Of a stretch of 64,000 nt of DNA, positions 34,880 to 42,729 are shown piece after piece. The notes under the pieces were generated by a model. That model was given only the letters and a program-made list of their open reading frames with translations, was not told where the DNA came from and ran no database searches. The translations under genes and the position numbers were made by a program. The DNA is taken from NCBI GenBank assembly GCA_050012775.1, contig JBEKGN010000002.1:1-64000 (forward strand). Direction: 5' to 3'. Numbering within the stretch: the stretch's first letter is position 1; each line of letters opens with the position of its first letter. The stretch is from Roseiarcus sp050012775. GTDB taxonomy: Bacteria > Pseudomonadota > Alphaproteobacteria > Rhizobiales > Beijerinckiaceae.

Positions 34880-34928
34880 AGCGCGCGGGTTCAATTCCGC
34901 GCAAAAATGTGAAACAAGGGCCGGCGAC

Positions 34929-35015
34929 GCGGACGTGGCGAAACTGGTAGACGCAAAGGACTTAAAATCCTTCGGCCCCTGGGCTGTGCGGGTTCGACCC
35001 CCGCCGTCCGCACCA
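34929..35015 (+). tRNA. tRNA-Leu(UAA)
   Basis: An 87-base tRNA including an encoded CCA. The acceptor stem is GCGGACG (34929-34935) pairing with CGTCCGC (35005-35011), followed by ACCA. The anticodon loop CTTAAAA between AAGGA and TCCTT gives anticodon TAA at 34963-34965. A long variable arm (GGCCCCTGGGCT) is typical of leucine tRNAs, and the T loop reads GTTCGACCC. Confidence 0.97.
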
Positions 35016-35436
35016 GGCCCCTGAGCGCCAGGCGAATCGCCGCCGGACGCGACAGCGTGGCGAGGCTCGAAAGCCGCGCGCCAAATCTGCGCGAAGACGC
35101 TCGCCCGCCCGGCGACGGCGCGCATTTGATCGATCTCCGCTATTGAATCTAAAGGACTTTTTGCGTTTCGTGGACGGCTTCGGGCTTGTGCACAGATTAA
35201 TCGGATCGTCATTCTTGACACCTATAAGTTGTGCTGATTAGTTCGAAACAACCGAAGACTTCGTCGCGAGTGGGATATCTCCAAAGAGCGGGCGTCCGCG
35301 TTTGGCCGGGAGGCTGCGCGCCCTGCGAAGCGTGAGTGTTTCCGTCGCGCCAAAGCGTCGAAGCTCTTGGTGTATCGCTCGCGTTTCATGAGCCTTTCAG
35401 CCGGCCTTATCAGGTCGCCACGGAACGGGGGATGCA
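35016..35436. other. intergenic region between tRNA-Leu and the coiled-coil gene
   Basis: About 420 bases with no supported gene. The stretch at 35195-35245 is A/T-rich and contains TTGACA at 35215-35220 with a poor -10 (TTAGTT) at 17-base spacing, so a weak sigma-70-like promoter for the coiled-coil gene is possible. No integrase or attachment duplicate accompanies the tRNA. Confidence 0.4.
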
Positions 35437-36939
35437 ATGGGAACCTTTTGGGATCAGGTCGTCAATTTCGTTCAGCCCTCCGACTACTCGGCGGAGCGGC
35501 AAGGCTCGGTCGCGCTGCTCGGCCCGGCCAGCGTCGCGCCGCAGCGCTATCCGGCGAATGCGTCGCTCGAATCAATCGGCATGCAGAACGAGACTCTGCG
35601 CGCGCAGATCGAGGAAGTGGAGCACGGATTTGAACATCTGGATCAGGTGAAGGGCCTATTCCACGGCTTGCTGTCGCCGATGTCGGAACTGCTGGCGGAA
35701 TTCGAGGCGACCAAGGCGCGCCTGCACGAAATGAAAATCAAGCTCACCTTCCTGGAGGACGCGCATGAAGGGTTGAGCGCGCGCCATGCGGCGGCGATCG
35801 AGGAACGCGACTTCGTCGCGGAAGCGAGAAATGGGCTGCTGCGGGAAAATCGCGAAATGGGGCAGCGCGCCCAGCGCGTCGAAGTCGCGCTGAGCGAAAC
35901 GCAGCATGAACTGCGCGAGTGCAGCGCCACGAAAGACAGGCTCGAACGCCTTCTCGACATCGAGACGCGCCAGACCGGCGGCCAGGCCGACGAGATTCGG
36001 CGTCTGAAGGACGAATTGTCGAGCAAGGATCAAAGCTTGGCGAGCTTGGAGCTTTCGCTCAAGGTGGCGAGCGACCAGGGCGCGCTGCTCACGCAGGAGA
36101 ACGCGACGTTCCGCGACTCGTCGCAAGCGCTGTCGAGCAGCCTCGACGCCGCCAACAGGCGCATCGCGGACTACGAATCGCGCGTCGTCGATTACGAATC
36201 GCTGGTCGATCAGGGCAAGCATCGGATCGCCGCGCTGGAGCAAGCGCTGTCGGAGGAGCAAGCCGCGCACGCGAACCTGCGCGCCAAGCATCTCGAGTTC
36301 GTCGAGCGCAGCCGCGCCGAAACGTCCACGCTCAACAACACCGTCGCCGCCGTGCGCGGACGCGTCGATGTCACGAACAAGATTCTCGATCAGGCGCGCG
36401 GCCAGTTGCGCGAAAAGATCGAGGAATTGCGCGCCGCGGAACGCCGATTGCTGGAAAACGGCATCCAAATCGACGGTCTCGAAAAGAGCGCGCGGTCGCA
36501 GAAGGACGATCTCGCCGCCGCCAATGAACGCATCGCCGGCACGGAGCGCATGCGGGGAGCCCTCGTCGATCAGGTCAACGGTCTGACCGACAGCGTCAGG
36601 GCCAAAGAGGCGGCGCTGCAATCGGCGACGCGAACGATCGAGCAACTGACGGCCCGGGTCGAGGAAATGGCGAGCGGCAGGCAGCGCGCGAAAGAAGAGG
36701 TGGAGCGCCGCACCGCCGCGCTCCAGGACGAGATCGTGCGCATGCGCGCCGAGCGCCAACTGACCGACGGGGCGCTGGAGGCTTCGCGAGCCGAACGTCA
36801 GCAGGCGCGCCGCGCCTCGCCGACGGTCGGCGAGGCCCATCGCGAGGCGACGGCGGCGTCATCGGCGGCGGAGGTCGGCGAGGCGCCGGCGCCGCAACAA
36901 ACCAACGTCACCAAATTGCCGCGGACCGCCTCGCTGTGA
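35437..36939 (+). CDS. long coiled-coil protein of unknown function
   Basis: A 500-residue soluble protein without a signal peptide or membrane helix. After a short N-terminal head (MGTFWDQVVNFVQPSDYSAE, to about residue 50), nearly everything to about residue 450 is heptad-rich coiled coil with Glu, Lys, Arg and Leu at regular spacing and few helix breakers. It ends in a flexible Ala/Ser/Pro tail. No enzymatic motif is seen. The architecture (head, long rod, tail) is that of bacterial coiled-coil-rich proteins such as crescentin and FilP, which form cytoskeletal filaments, but similarity by sequence was not established. It follows the tRNA and is not in an operon. Confidence 0.72.
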   Translation: MGTFWDQVVNFVQPSDYSAERQGSVALLGPASVAPQRYPANASLESIGMQNETLRAQIEEVEHGFEHLDQVKGLFHGLLSPMSELLAEFEATKARLHEMKIKLTFLEDAHEGLSARHAAAIEERDFVAEARNGLLRENREMGQRAQRVEVALSETQHELRECSATKDRLERLLDIETRQTGGQADEIRRLKDELSSKDQSLASLELSLKVASDQGALLTQENATFRDSSQALSSSLDAANRRIADYESRVVDYESLVDQGKHRIAALEQALSEEQAAHANLRAKHLEFVERSRAETSTLNNTVAAVRGRVDVTNKILDQARGQLREKIEELRAAERRLLENGIQIDGLEKSARSQKDDLAAANERIAGTERMRGALVDQVNGLTDSVRAKEAALQSATRTIEQLTARVEEMASGRQRAKEEVERRTAALQDEIVRMRAERQLTDGALEASRAERQQARRASPTVGEAHREATAASSAAEVGEAPAPQQTNVTKLPRTASL

Positions 36940-37688
36940 ACGCGCGCGGATAGAGCGAGGCGCGATCACGCGGAATCGGCGCCTCGCTGCAAGATCCGAG
37001 CGGGGCCTGCCGCTCTGGGAAAACCCATTCCCGCTTTTTCGAGACGCGCTCGAGCAGGTTCAGCGCCTTGGCGGCTGAGTCGACATCGAGATGGACCGAG
37101 GAGAGCCAGATGATCCGGCATAGTCGATCTCCGGGTTACGCCGACATGCCCGCATTCGCCTATTGGACGTCTCGGTTCCGCGTTCGGATGCAAGCCTACG
37201 TTCGCGCGTCCGGCCGCGGTCTTGCACATGCGATCGGCGCGCTCGCCGTCAAGGTCAAGTCGAGGCGAATGCGAAGCCTTCGTCCGCCGCTTCGCGGGCG
37301 CTGACGCGAACCTCGACGGCGGCGAGCGGCGCGGCCGGTTGGAACTGGGGATTTGCGGGCGGGGCGATCCAGCGCGCCTTCGCCGTAAGGCCGGCGTCCA
37401 CCGCAAAACGGATCGCCGCTCCGCCGGAACCCTCGAACAGGCGCTCCTCGTCTCGAAACGCCGGCCACGGCGCACGAACGCGGTCAGGCCGGTCGTGTGG
37501 GCGCCGCCGCCTGCAATTCCTCGACGCGGGCATTGTTGCCATCAGCCGTAGCTTGGATTATCGGATCGACGGCGACTAGGCGGAGATCGGCGCCGACCCT
37601 ACGGCGAGCCGTGCATTCACCGAAGCCATGAGGCTCATGAGCGGGTCGGTTCGTGGCTCGCCCCATCAGCGGGCTCGGGAGGTTCGAC
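36940..37688 (-). pseudogene. decayed gene region with coding-like fragments in shifting frames
   Basis: No intact gene fits this 750-base stretch, but on the minus strand coding-like fragments appear one after another in different frames: about 37484-37640 (VGADLRLVAVDPIIQ, then NNARVEELQAA), about 37255-37480 (FRDEERLFEGSGGAAIRFAV, then VEVRVSAREAADEGFAF), about 37110-37250 (LDLDGERADRMCKTAAG) and about 36990-37110 (IIWLSSVHLDVDSAAKALNL). Codon third positions are high in G and C as in real genes here. This suggests one gene with several frameshifts, or sequencing errors. The family is not recognised. A short plus-strand ORF at 37110-37304 with GAGGAG upstream is an alternative reading, at lower weight. 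Confidence 0.4.
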
Positions 37689-39689
37689 ATGGCGGCTCTT
37701 GCGGAAGGCGCGCTCCTCTGGGAGCCGGACGCCGAATTCAAGCAAACGGCGCATCTCAAGCGCTACATGGATTGGCTCGCACGGGAGCGGAACCTGCGCT
37801 TTGCCGATTACGAGGCGCTGTGGCGCTGGTCGGTCGACGATCTCGAAGCATTCTGGCGATCCATCGTCGATTTCTTCGACCTTCGCTTCGCGACGCCCCC
37901 GACGGCTGTTCTCGCTTCGCGCGATATGCCGGGCGCCAGATGGTTTCCAGGCGCTGCCCTCAATTATGCGGCGCAGGTGTTTCGCCACGCTTCGGATGAC
38001 CGCCCGGCGATCCTGTACGCCAGCGAGACGAAGCCGCTGCAGGCGATGAGCTGGCGCGAGCTCGAGCGGCGCGTCGCCTCCCTCGCCGCCGCGCTGCGCG
38101 AGATGGGCGTCCAGCCTGGCGATCGCGTCGCGGCGTATCTGCCGAATGTCCCGGAGACCGTGATCGCTTTCCTCGCCGTTGCGAGCATCGGCGCCACTTG
38201 GTCGCTCTGCGCGCCCGATGCGGGCGAGGTGGCGGTGGAGGAACGCTTCCGGCAGATCGAACCCAAGGTTCTCATCGCCGTCGACGGCTATGTCTACAAC
38301 GGCAAGACCGTCGACCGCACGCAGACCGTGCTCACGCTCGCCGCCAGGCTGCCTAGCGTGCAAAATCTCGTCATCGCGCCGGCGCTGACCGGCGCGCTGG
38401 ATCGGGCGCGCTTTCCGCGGGCGCACGATTTCTCAGACCTCGCGACGAACGACGTTGCGCTCGACATCCTGCCCGTGCCGTTCGACCACCCATTGTGGAT
38501 CGTCTACACCTCGGGCACGACCGGCATGCCGAAGCCGATCGTGCATGGGCACGGCGGCGTCGTGCTCGAGGCGATGAAATCGGCCACCCTGCACAACAAC
38601 ATCGGGCCAGGCGACGTTTTCCACTGGTACACGAGCTGCGCCTGGATCATGTGGAACTGCCAGGTCGGCGGCCTGCTGGTCGGAGCCACCATCGCGCTTT
38701 ATGACGGCAGCCCGGCGGCGCCCGATCTCGGCCGCATCTGGCGCTTCGTCGAGGAGACGAAAGCGACATTCTTCGGTTGCGGCGCCGCCTTCTTCATCAA
38801 TTGCATGAAGGCCGGCGTCGTTCCCTCGCAGCAGGCCGATCTCGGACGTCTGCGTGGCCTCGGCTCGACCGGCTCGCCGCTGCCGGCCGAGGCTTATGAG
38901 TGGATCCTCGAAAATGTGCGACGCGACATCTGGATCGTGCCCATCTCGGGCGGCACGGATTTCGCGGGCGTATTCGTTGGCGGCAACCCGCTTCTTCCCG
39001 TTTATTCCGGCGAGATGCAGTGCCGCTGCCTCGGCGCCAAGGTCGAGGCCTATGACGACGCCGGCCGCCCGGTGATCGAGGAGGTGGGCGAACTCGTCTG
39101 CACGGCGCCGATGCCGTCGATGCCGCTGCGGCTTCTCAACGACGCCGACGGTCGGCGTCTGCGCGAGAGTTATTTCGACGCGTTCCCCGGCGTGTGGCGC
39201 CACGGCGACTGGATCAAGATCACCGCGCGCGGCGGCGCCATCATCTATGGGCGCTCCGACGCCACCGTCAATCGCCATGGCATCCGTATGGGATCGAGCG
39301 AGATATATTCGATCGTGGAATCTCTGCCCGAGGTGCTCGACAGCCTCGTCGTCGATCTGGAATTTCTCGGTCAGGACCCGCACATGGCCCTATTCGTGGT
39401 GCTGCGGCCGGGGCATGCGCTCGACGACGCTTCGAGGCTCGCGATCGAGGCCCGTATCCGCACGGGCCTCTCGGCGCGGCATGTGCCGAACGCCATCCTG
39501 CAGATCCCCGAGGTGCCGCGCACCTTGTCGGGCAAGAAGATGGAAGTGCCTATCAAGAAGCTGTTGCTCGGTCACGCTCTCGACCAGGTCGTCAACCGGG
39601 GCTCGATGTCCAATCCCGCGAGCCTGGACTGGTTCGCGAGCTTCGCGCCGAGCTTCCTCGAAAAGCGTCGCGCCCCTGCGGCGCAATAG
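37689..39689 (+). CDS. aacS: acetoacetyl-CoA synthetase
   Basis: A 666-residue AMP-forming ligase that turns acetoacetate into acetoacetyl-CoA, used in ketone-body and polyhydroxybutyrate metabolism. The ATG at 37689 follows GGGAGG; a GTG at 37653 is also in frame. The N-terminal ACAS region (YMDWLARERNLRFADYEALW, SVDDLEAFWRSI) and adenylation motifs (VYTSGTTGMPKPIVHGHGG; GGTDFAGVFVGG, the AacS-specific segment; WRHGDWIKITARGG) are present. The C-terminal LSGKKMEVPIKKLLLG contains the catalytic lysine. The length equals known AacS enzymes. Confidence 0.94.
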   Translation: MAALAEGALLWEPDAEFKQTAHLKRYMDWLARERNLRFADYEALWRWSVDDLEAFWRSIVDFFDLRFATPPTAVLASRDMPGARWFPGAALNYAAQVFRHASDDRPAILYASETKPLQAMSWRELERRVASLAAALREMGVQPGDRVAAYLPNVPETVIAFLAVASIGATWSLCAPDAGEVAVEERFRQIEPKVLIAVDGYVYNGKTVDRTQTVLTLAARLPSVQNLVIAPALTGALDRARFPRAHDFSDLATNDVALDILPVPFDHPLWIVYTSGTTGMPKPIVHGHGGVVLEAMKSATLHNNIGPGDVFHWYTSCAWIMWNCQVGGLLVGATIALYDGSPAAPDLGRIWRFVEETKATFFGCGAAFFINCMKAGVVPSQQADLGRLRGLGSTGSPLPAEAYEWILENVRRDIWIVPISGGTDFAGVFVGGNPLLPVYSGEMQCRCLGAKVEAYDDAGRPVIEEVGELVCTAPMPSMPLRLLNDADGRRLRESYFDAFPGVWRHGDWIKITARGGAIIYGRSDATVNRHGIRMGSSEIYSIVESLPEVLDSLVVDLEFLGQDPHMALFVVLRPGHALDDASRLAIEARIRTGLSARHVPNAILQIPEVPRTLSGKKMEVPIKKLLLGHALDQVVNRGSMSNPASLDWFASFAPSFLEKRRAPAAQ

Positions 39690-39799
39690 CGATGAAGACC
39701 GTCGCTATGGGATGACGGAGGACGACAATTTCATTATGATTTCGCTGACGGACGCCTTGTCGTCCGTCGGCCGTCGACATCGACCGTCTTGCCGCGCCG

Positions 39800-39820
39800 C
39801 GGCGTTTCGCCGAAACGCCG
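39800..39820 (+). terminator. hairpin after aacS
   Basis: CGGCGTTTC-GCC-GAAACGCCG, a perfect 9-bp stem with a 3-base loop, 110 bases after the aacS stop and 54 bases before the next ATG. No T tract follows, so its strength as a terminator is uncertain. Confidence 0.4.
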
Positions 39821-39873
39821 ATGTCGCCGAACCCCGCCTTTCCTTCCGCCCGCCGCGCCTCTAAACAGCGGCC

Positions 39874-40950
39874 ATGAACACCCGCCGGCCCGCGCGCACG
39901 CTGAAGTCGCCCGACGATCTCGTCGCGGCGGGCCTCGTCGCGGCCTCGCGGCGCGGCGAGCTCGAGGCGATCGGCGCGCGCTACGCGATCGCGCTCACGC
40001 CCGCCGTGGCGCGGCTGATCGATAGGAACGATCCGGCCGATCCGATTGCGCGGCAATATGTTCCCGACGCGCGCGAACTGATCCGCGATCCGGCCGAAGA
40101 CCCCGATCCGATCGGCGACGCGATGAAGAGCCCCCTCGCGGGCGTCGTGCATCGCTATCGCGACCGCGTGCTGCTGAAGCTCGTCTCAGTCTGCGCGGTC
40201 TATTGCCGTTTCTGTTTCCGGCGCGAGATGGTCGGGCCGGGCGCTGGCGCGTTGAGCGAAGCGGATTTCGCCGCCGCGCTCGATTACATCCGCGCGCGCC
40301 CGGAAATCTGGGAGGTGGTGCTGACCGGCGGCGATCCGCTCGTGCTCTCGGCGCGCCGCCTCGCCGAGACGACGCGGGCCCTCGCCACGATCCCGCACGT
40401 CAAGGTTCTGCGCTGGCATACGCGGCTGCCGGTCGCGGCGCCCGAGCGCGTGACCAAGGCGATGGCCGAGGCGCTGACGCGCGGCCATGACAAGACCGTC
40501 TTTGTCGCGCTGCACGCCAACCATCCCCGCGAATTGACGCGCGAAGCGCGCGCGGCGTGCCGACGGCTGATCGATCGCGGCGCGGCGATGGTGAGCCAGA
40601 GCGTGTTGCTCCGGGGGGTCAACGACGACGCCGACACGCTCGAGGCGCTGATGCGCGCCTTCGTCGAGACGCGCGTCAAGCCCTATTACCTCCATCACGG
40701 CGATCTCGCGCCCGGCACCGCGCATTTGCGCACGACCATCGCCGAGGGCCAGGCCTTGATGCGGGAGTTGCGCCGCCGCCTCTCGGGCCTCGCGCTGCCG
40801 ACCTATGTGCTCGACATTCCGGGCGCGCACGGCAAAGTCCCGATCGGGCCCGGCTATGTCGCCGAGCGTCCCGACGGCGGCTACGAAATCGCCGATCCCC
40901 AGGGGATCGCGCGCCCCTACGAGGATCGCGTCGCCAGGGACGAATCTTGA
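39874..40950 (+). CDS. epmB: radical SAM lysine 2,3-aminomutase-like protein (EpmB type)
   Basis: A 358-residue radical SAM enzyme of the KamA family. The iron-sulfur motif is C107-x3-C111-x2-C114 (CAVYCRFCFRREM), and PLP-binding and lysine 2,3-aminomutase segments appear as EVVLTGGDPLVLS, RWHTRLPVAAPERV and KPYYLHHGDLAPGTAHLRT. The length matches EpmB, which makes beta-lysine for elongation factor P, rather than the longer catabolic KamA. The EpmA ligase gene usually found with it is absent here. The 3' end overlaps the convergent cyclase gene by 34 bases. Confidence 0.88.
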   Translation: MNTRRPARTLKSPDDLVAAGLVAASRRGELEAIGARYAIALTPAVARLIDRNDPADPIARQYVPDARELIRDPAEDPDPIGDAMKSPLAGVVHRYRDRVLLKLVSVCAVYCRFCFRREMVGPGAGALSEADFAAALDYIRARPEIWEVVLTGGDPLVLSARRLAETTRALATIPHVKVLRWHTRLPVAAPERVTKAMAEALTRGHDKTVFVALHANHPRELTREARAACRRLIDRGAAMVSQSVLLRGVNDDADTLEALMRAFVETRVKPYYLHHGDLAPGTAHLRTTIAEGQALMRELRRRLSGLALPTYVLDIPGAHGKVPIGPGYVAERPDGGYEIADPQGIARPYEDRVARDES

Positions 40951-42008
40951 GCGGGATGCGAACGGATGGGTTCGCCCTGCAATTCGGAGTCGGCCTCGAG
41001 CGCATAAAGCTCGATCGCGTGCGCCTTGCCGCGCATCGGCAGCGGGCCGAGCGCGCGCCGCGTGACGCCGACCGGCAGCGCGGCGAGCCTCTCCAGCAGC
41101 GCCGCCGAGGCGAGCACGCGGCAATCGGTGTCGCGGCAGGCCTGCACGATGCGCGCGGCGGTGTTCATGGCGTCGCCGATCAGCGCGATCTCCATCTTGA
41201 AATAGCCGAGTTCGCCCACCACCACGGGACCGCAGTGAAGGGCGGCGCGGAAATCGGCGCTGAGGCCGAATTCGCTGATGTAGGCGGGGCTGCGCGCAGC
41301 GAGGCGGTCGAGGGCGGCAAAGCAGGCGCGCACGCAGCGGGCCTCGTTTCGGCCGGCGGCGAGCCTCCAGGTGGCGATGACCTCGTCGCCGACATATTTG
41401 TGGATCTCGCCGCCCGCCTCGGCGATGGCGAGCGACAGGTCGGTGATGAAGCGGTTGAGGAAGTCGAGGAAGCGCAGCTCGCCGAGGCGCTCGGCGATCG
41501 GGGTGGAGGCGCGCATGTCGATGAACAACAGCGCGCGCTCCTCGACGCGCGGGTGGTGATAGCGCCCCGCGACGAAGGCGAACAGCACGCCCGGGCCGAG
41601 CAGCGCGTTGACGCCGAACAGCAGGTTGAAGCCGAGGCTGAGCGCGATCGAGAAGATCATGTCGGCGCGGGTGATGGGGGCGATATCGCCGGTGGAGTTG
41701 GGCATCAGCTGGTTCACGGCGCCCTCGATCAGCAGGAAGACGCCGATATAGAGAAGCGATCGAAGGCCGAGATAGACGAGAAACGGCAAGTGGCGGAGGG
41801 ACGCGCCGGAGGCGCGACGCAGCCAGAAAATCTCGATCGTGGAGAGGGCGCCGCCGGTCAGGCCGCCCACCAGCGCGCCGTGCAGATAGGCGTTGGCGAC
41901 GTCGGCGGCGTCGAGCGACTGATACTCGGCGCGAGCGAACAGCGCCCCGAGCAGGATGGAGCTGAGGGTGATCCAAAGGACTATGCGGAGCGAGTTGGGC
42001 GGCGACAT
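40917..42008 (-). CDS. membrane-bound class III adenylate/guanylate cyclase
   Basis: A 363-residue protein. The ATG at 42008 starts a membrane part with about five helices (for example LRIVLWITLSSILLGALF and LLYIGVFLLIEGAV), followed by a cytoplasmic cyclase domain. Catalytic residues are in place: metal-binding D164 (LLFIDMRAST) and D208 (HKYVGDEV), purine-binding K204, D279 and transition-state N282 and R286 (LIGDAMNTAARI). So it should be active as an adenylate cyclase. It is last in a minus-strand run of four genes and its 3' end overlaps epmB. The signal that controls it is unknown. Confidence 0.9.
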   Translation of the reverse strand: MSPPNSLRIVLWITLSSILLGALFARAEYQSLDAADVANAYLHGALVGGLTGGALSTIEIFWLRRASGASLRHLPFLVYLGLRSLLYIGVFLLIEGAVNQLMPNSTGDIAPITRADMIFSIALSLGFNLLFGVNALLGPGVLFAFVAGRYHHPRVEERALLFIDMRASTPIAERLGELRFLDFLNRFITDLSLAIAEAGGEIHKYVGDEVIATWRLAAGRNEARCVRACFAALDRLAARSPAYISEFGLSADFRAALHCGPVVVGELGYFKMEIALIGDAMNTAARIVQACRDTDCRVLASAALLERLAALPVGVTRRALGPLPMRGKAHAIELYALEADSELQGEPIRSHPAQDSSLATRSS

Positions 42009-42051
42009 CGCTGCACCATAGCCCAGATTTCGCTTCACCCGGGAAGGGGCT

Positions 42052-42453
42052 CTAACCCTTGACGGCCTTGGCGAGGGCGTCGTGCAACGCCGGCGGCGGC
42101 GCGCCGAAGAACGCCGGCTCGTCGTCGCGTCCGCCGAGCGCGCCGTACGCATGGGCGCCGTCGGCGTCGAACAGAACCTCGAACTTTCGGTTTGCGCAAT
42201 CCTGCGGCTTGCACACGAACGAAAGCAGATAGGGCTTGCCCTCGATCGTGATCGGCGTGAACTCGCCCGCGACGCCGTCGAAATTCTTGTTGAATTGCAC
42301 CAGCCAATCCGGCGTCGGCTGCACCTCCTTCATCAATTTGTCCCAGGCCATGCGATAGGGGCCCTTCTGCAGCGCGTCGAACAGGAACGACGCGTCGTCG
42401 GCGAGGGCGGCGCCGGCGACGAGCGTAAAGGCGAGAGAGACGGCGAGGCGCAT
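42052..42453 (-). CDS. ivy: Ivy-type inhibitor of vertebrate lysozyme
   Basis: A 133-residue periplasmic protein with a signal peptide ending ALA-D. The motif CKPQDC (C81-C86) closely matches the CKPHDC loop through which Ivy blocks the c-type lysozyme active site, and the fold-defining segments ASFLFDALQKGPYRMAWDKL and WLVQFNKNFDGVA fit the family. The likely role is protection of peptidoglycan. The stretch SFVCKPQDCANRKFEVLF is strongly characteristic. It lies 43 bases before the cyclase and 32 bases after the RAM-domain gene. Confidence 0.87.
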   Translation of the reverse strand: MRLAVSLAFTLVAGAALADDASFLFDALQKGPYRMAWDKLMKEVQPTPDWLVQFNKNFDGVAGEFTPITIEGKPYLLSFVCKPQDCANRKFEVLFDADGAHAYGALGGRDDEPAFFGAPPPALHDALAKAVKG

Positions 42454-42485
42454 GGCGGGCTCTTGCTAGGGATCGGGGACGGCGC

Positions 42486-42722
42486 TCAGAACGCCTTGAA
42501 GGTGATGATCGTGCGCGTGTCGACGATGCCGGGAATCAGCTGCACCCTGTGGCCGACGAAATGGCCGATATCGACGTCGCGTTCGACATAGAACTTGGCG
42601 AGAATGTCGAAATCGCCGGCGATCGAGTAGATCTCCGAGGCGATCTCGGCTTCGGCCAGGGCGTTGGCCACTTCGTAGGTGCGTCCGAGCGCGCATTTGA
42701 TTTCGACGAAGAACGTTTGCAT
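42486..42722 (-). CDS. stand-alone Lrp/AsnC ligand-binding (RAM) domain protein
   Basis: A 78-residue protein made only of the RAM domain of Lrp/AsnC regulators: MQTFFVEIKCALGRTYEVAN, then EIYSIAGDFDILAKFYVERD and VQLIPGIVDTRTIITFKAF. There is no DNA-binding domain. Such proteins can bind amino acids or modulate full-length Lrp proteins. The start at 42722 was chosen because the frame upstream is arginine-rich and overlaps the preceding gene. It starts 7 bases after the upstream gene ends, indicating co-transcription. Confidence 0.9.
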   Translation of the reverse strand: MQTFFVEIKCALGRTYEVANALAEAEIASEIYSIAGDFDILAKFYVERDVDIGHFVGHRVQLIPGIVDTRTIITFKAF

Positions 42723-42729
42723 GATGTCG

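Noticed and set aside
34929..35015. tRNA-Leu as an integration site
   Set aside because: No integrase, no duplicated tRNA end and no mobile genes follow; the next gene is a coiled-coil protein with ordinary base composition.
35215..35243. TTGACA with a -10 hexamer in front of the coiled-coil gene
   Set aside because: The -10 (TTAGTT) matches the consensus poorly, so it is mentioned only inside the gap description.
37110..37304. 64-codon plus-strand ORF with a GAGGAG ribosome site
   Set aside because: The translation is basic and shows no family pattern, and it lies across minus-strand coding-like fragments, so it is kept only as an alternative reading.
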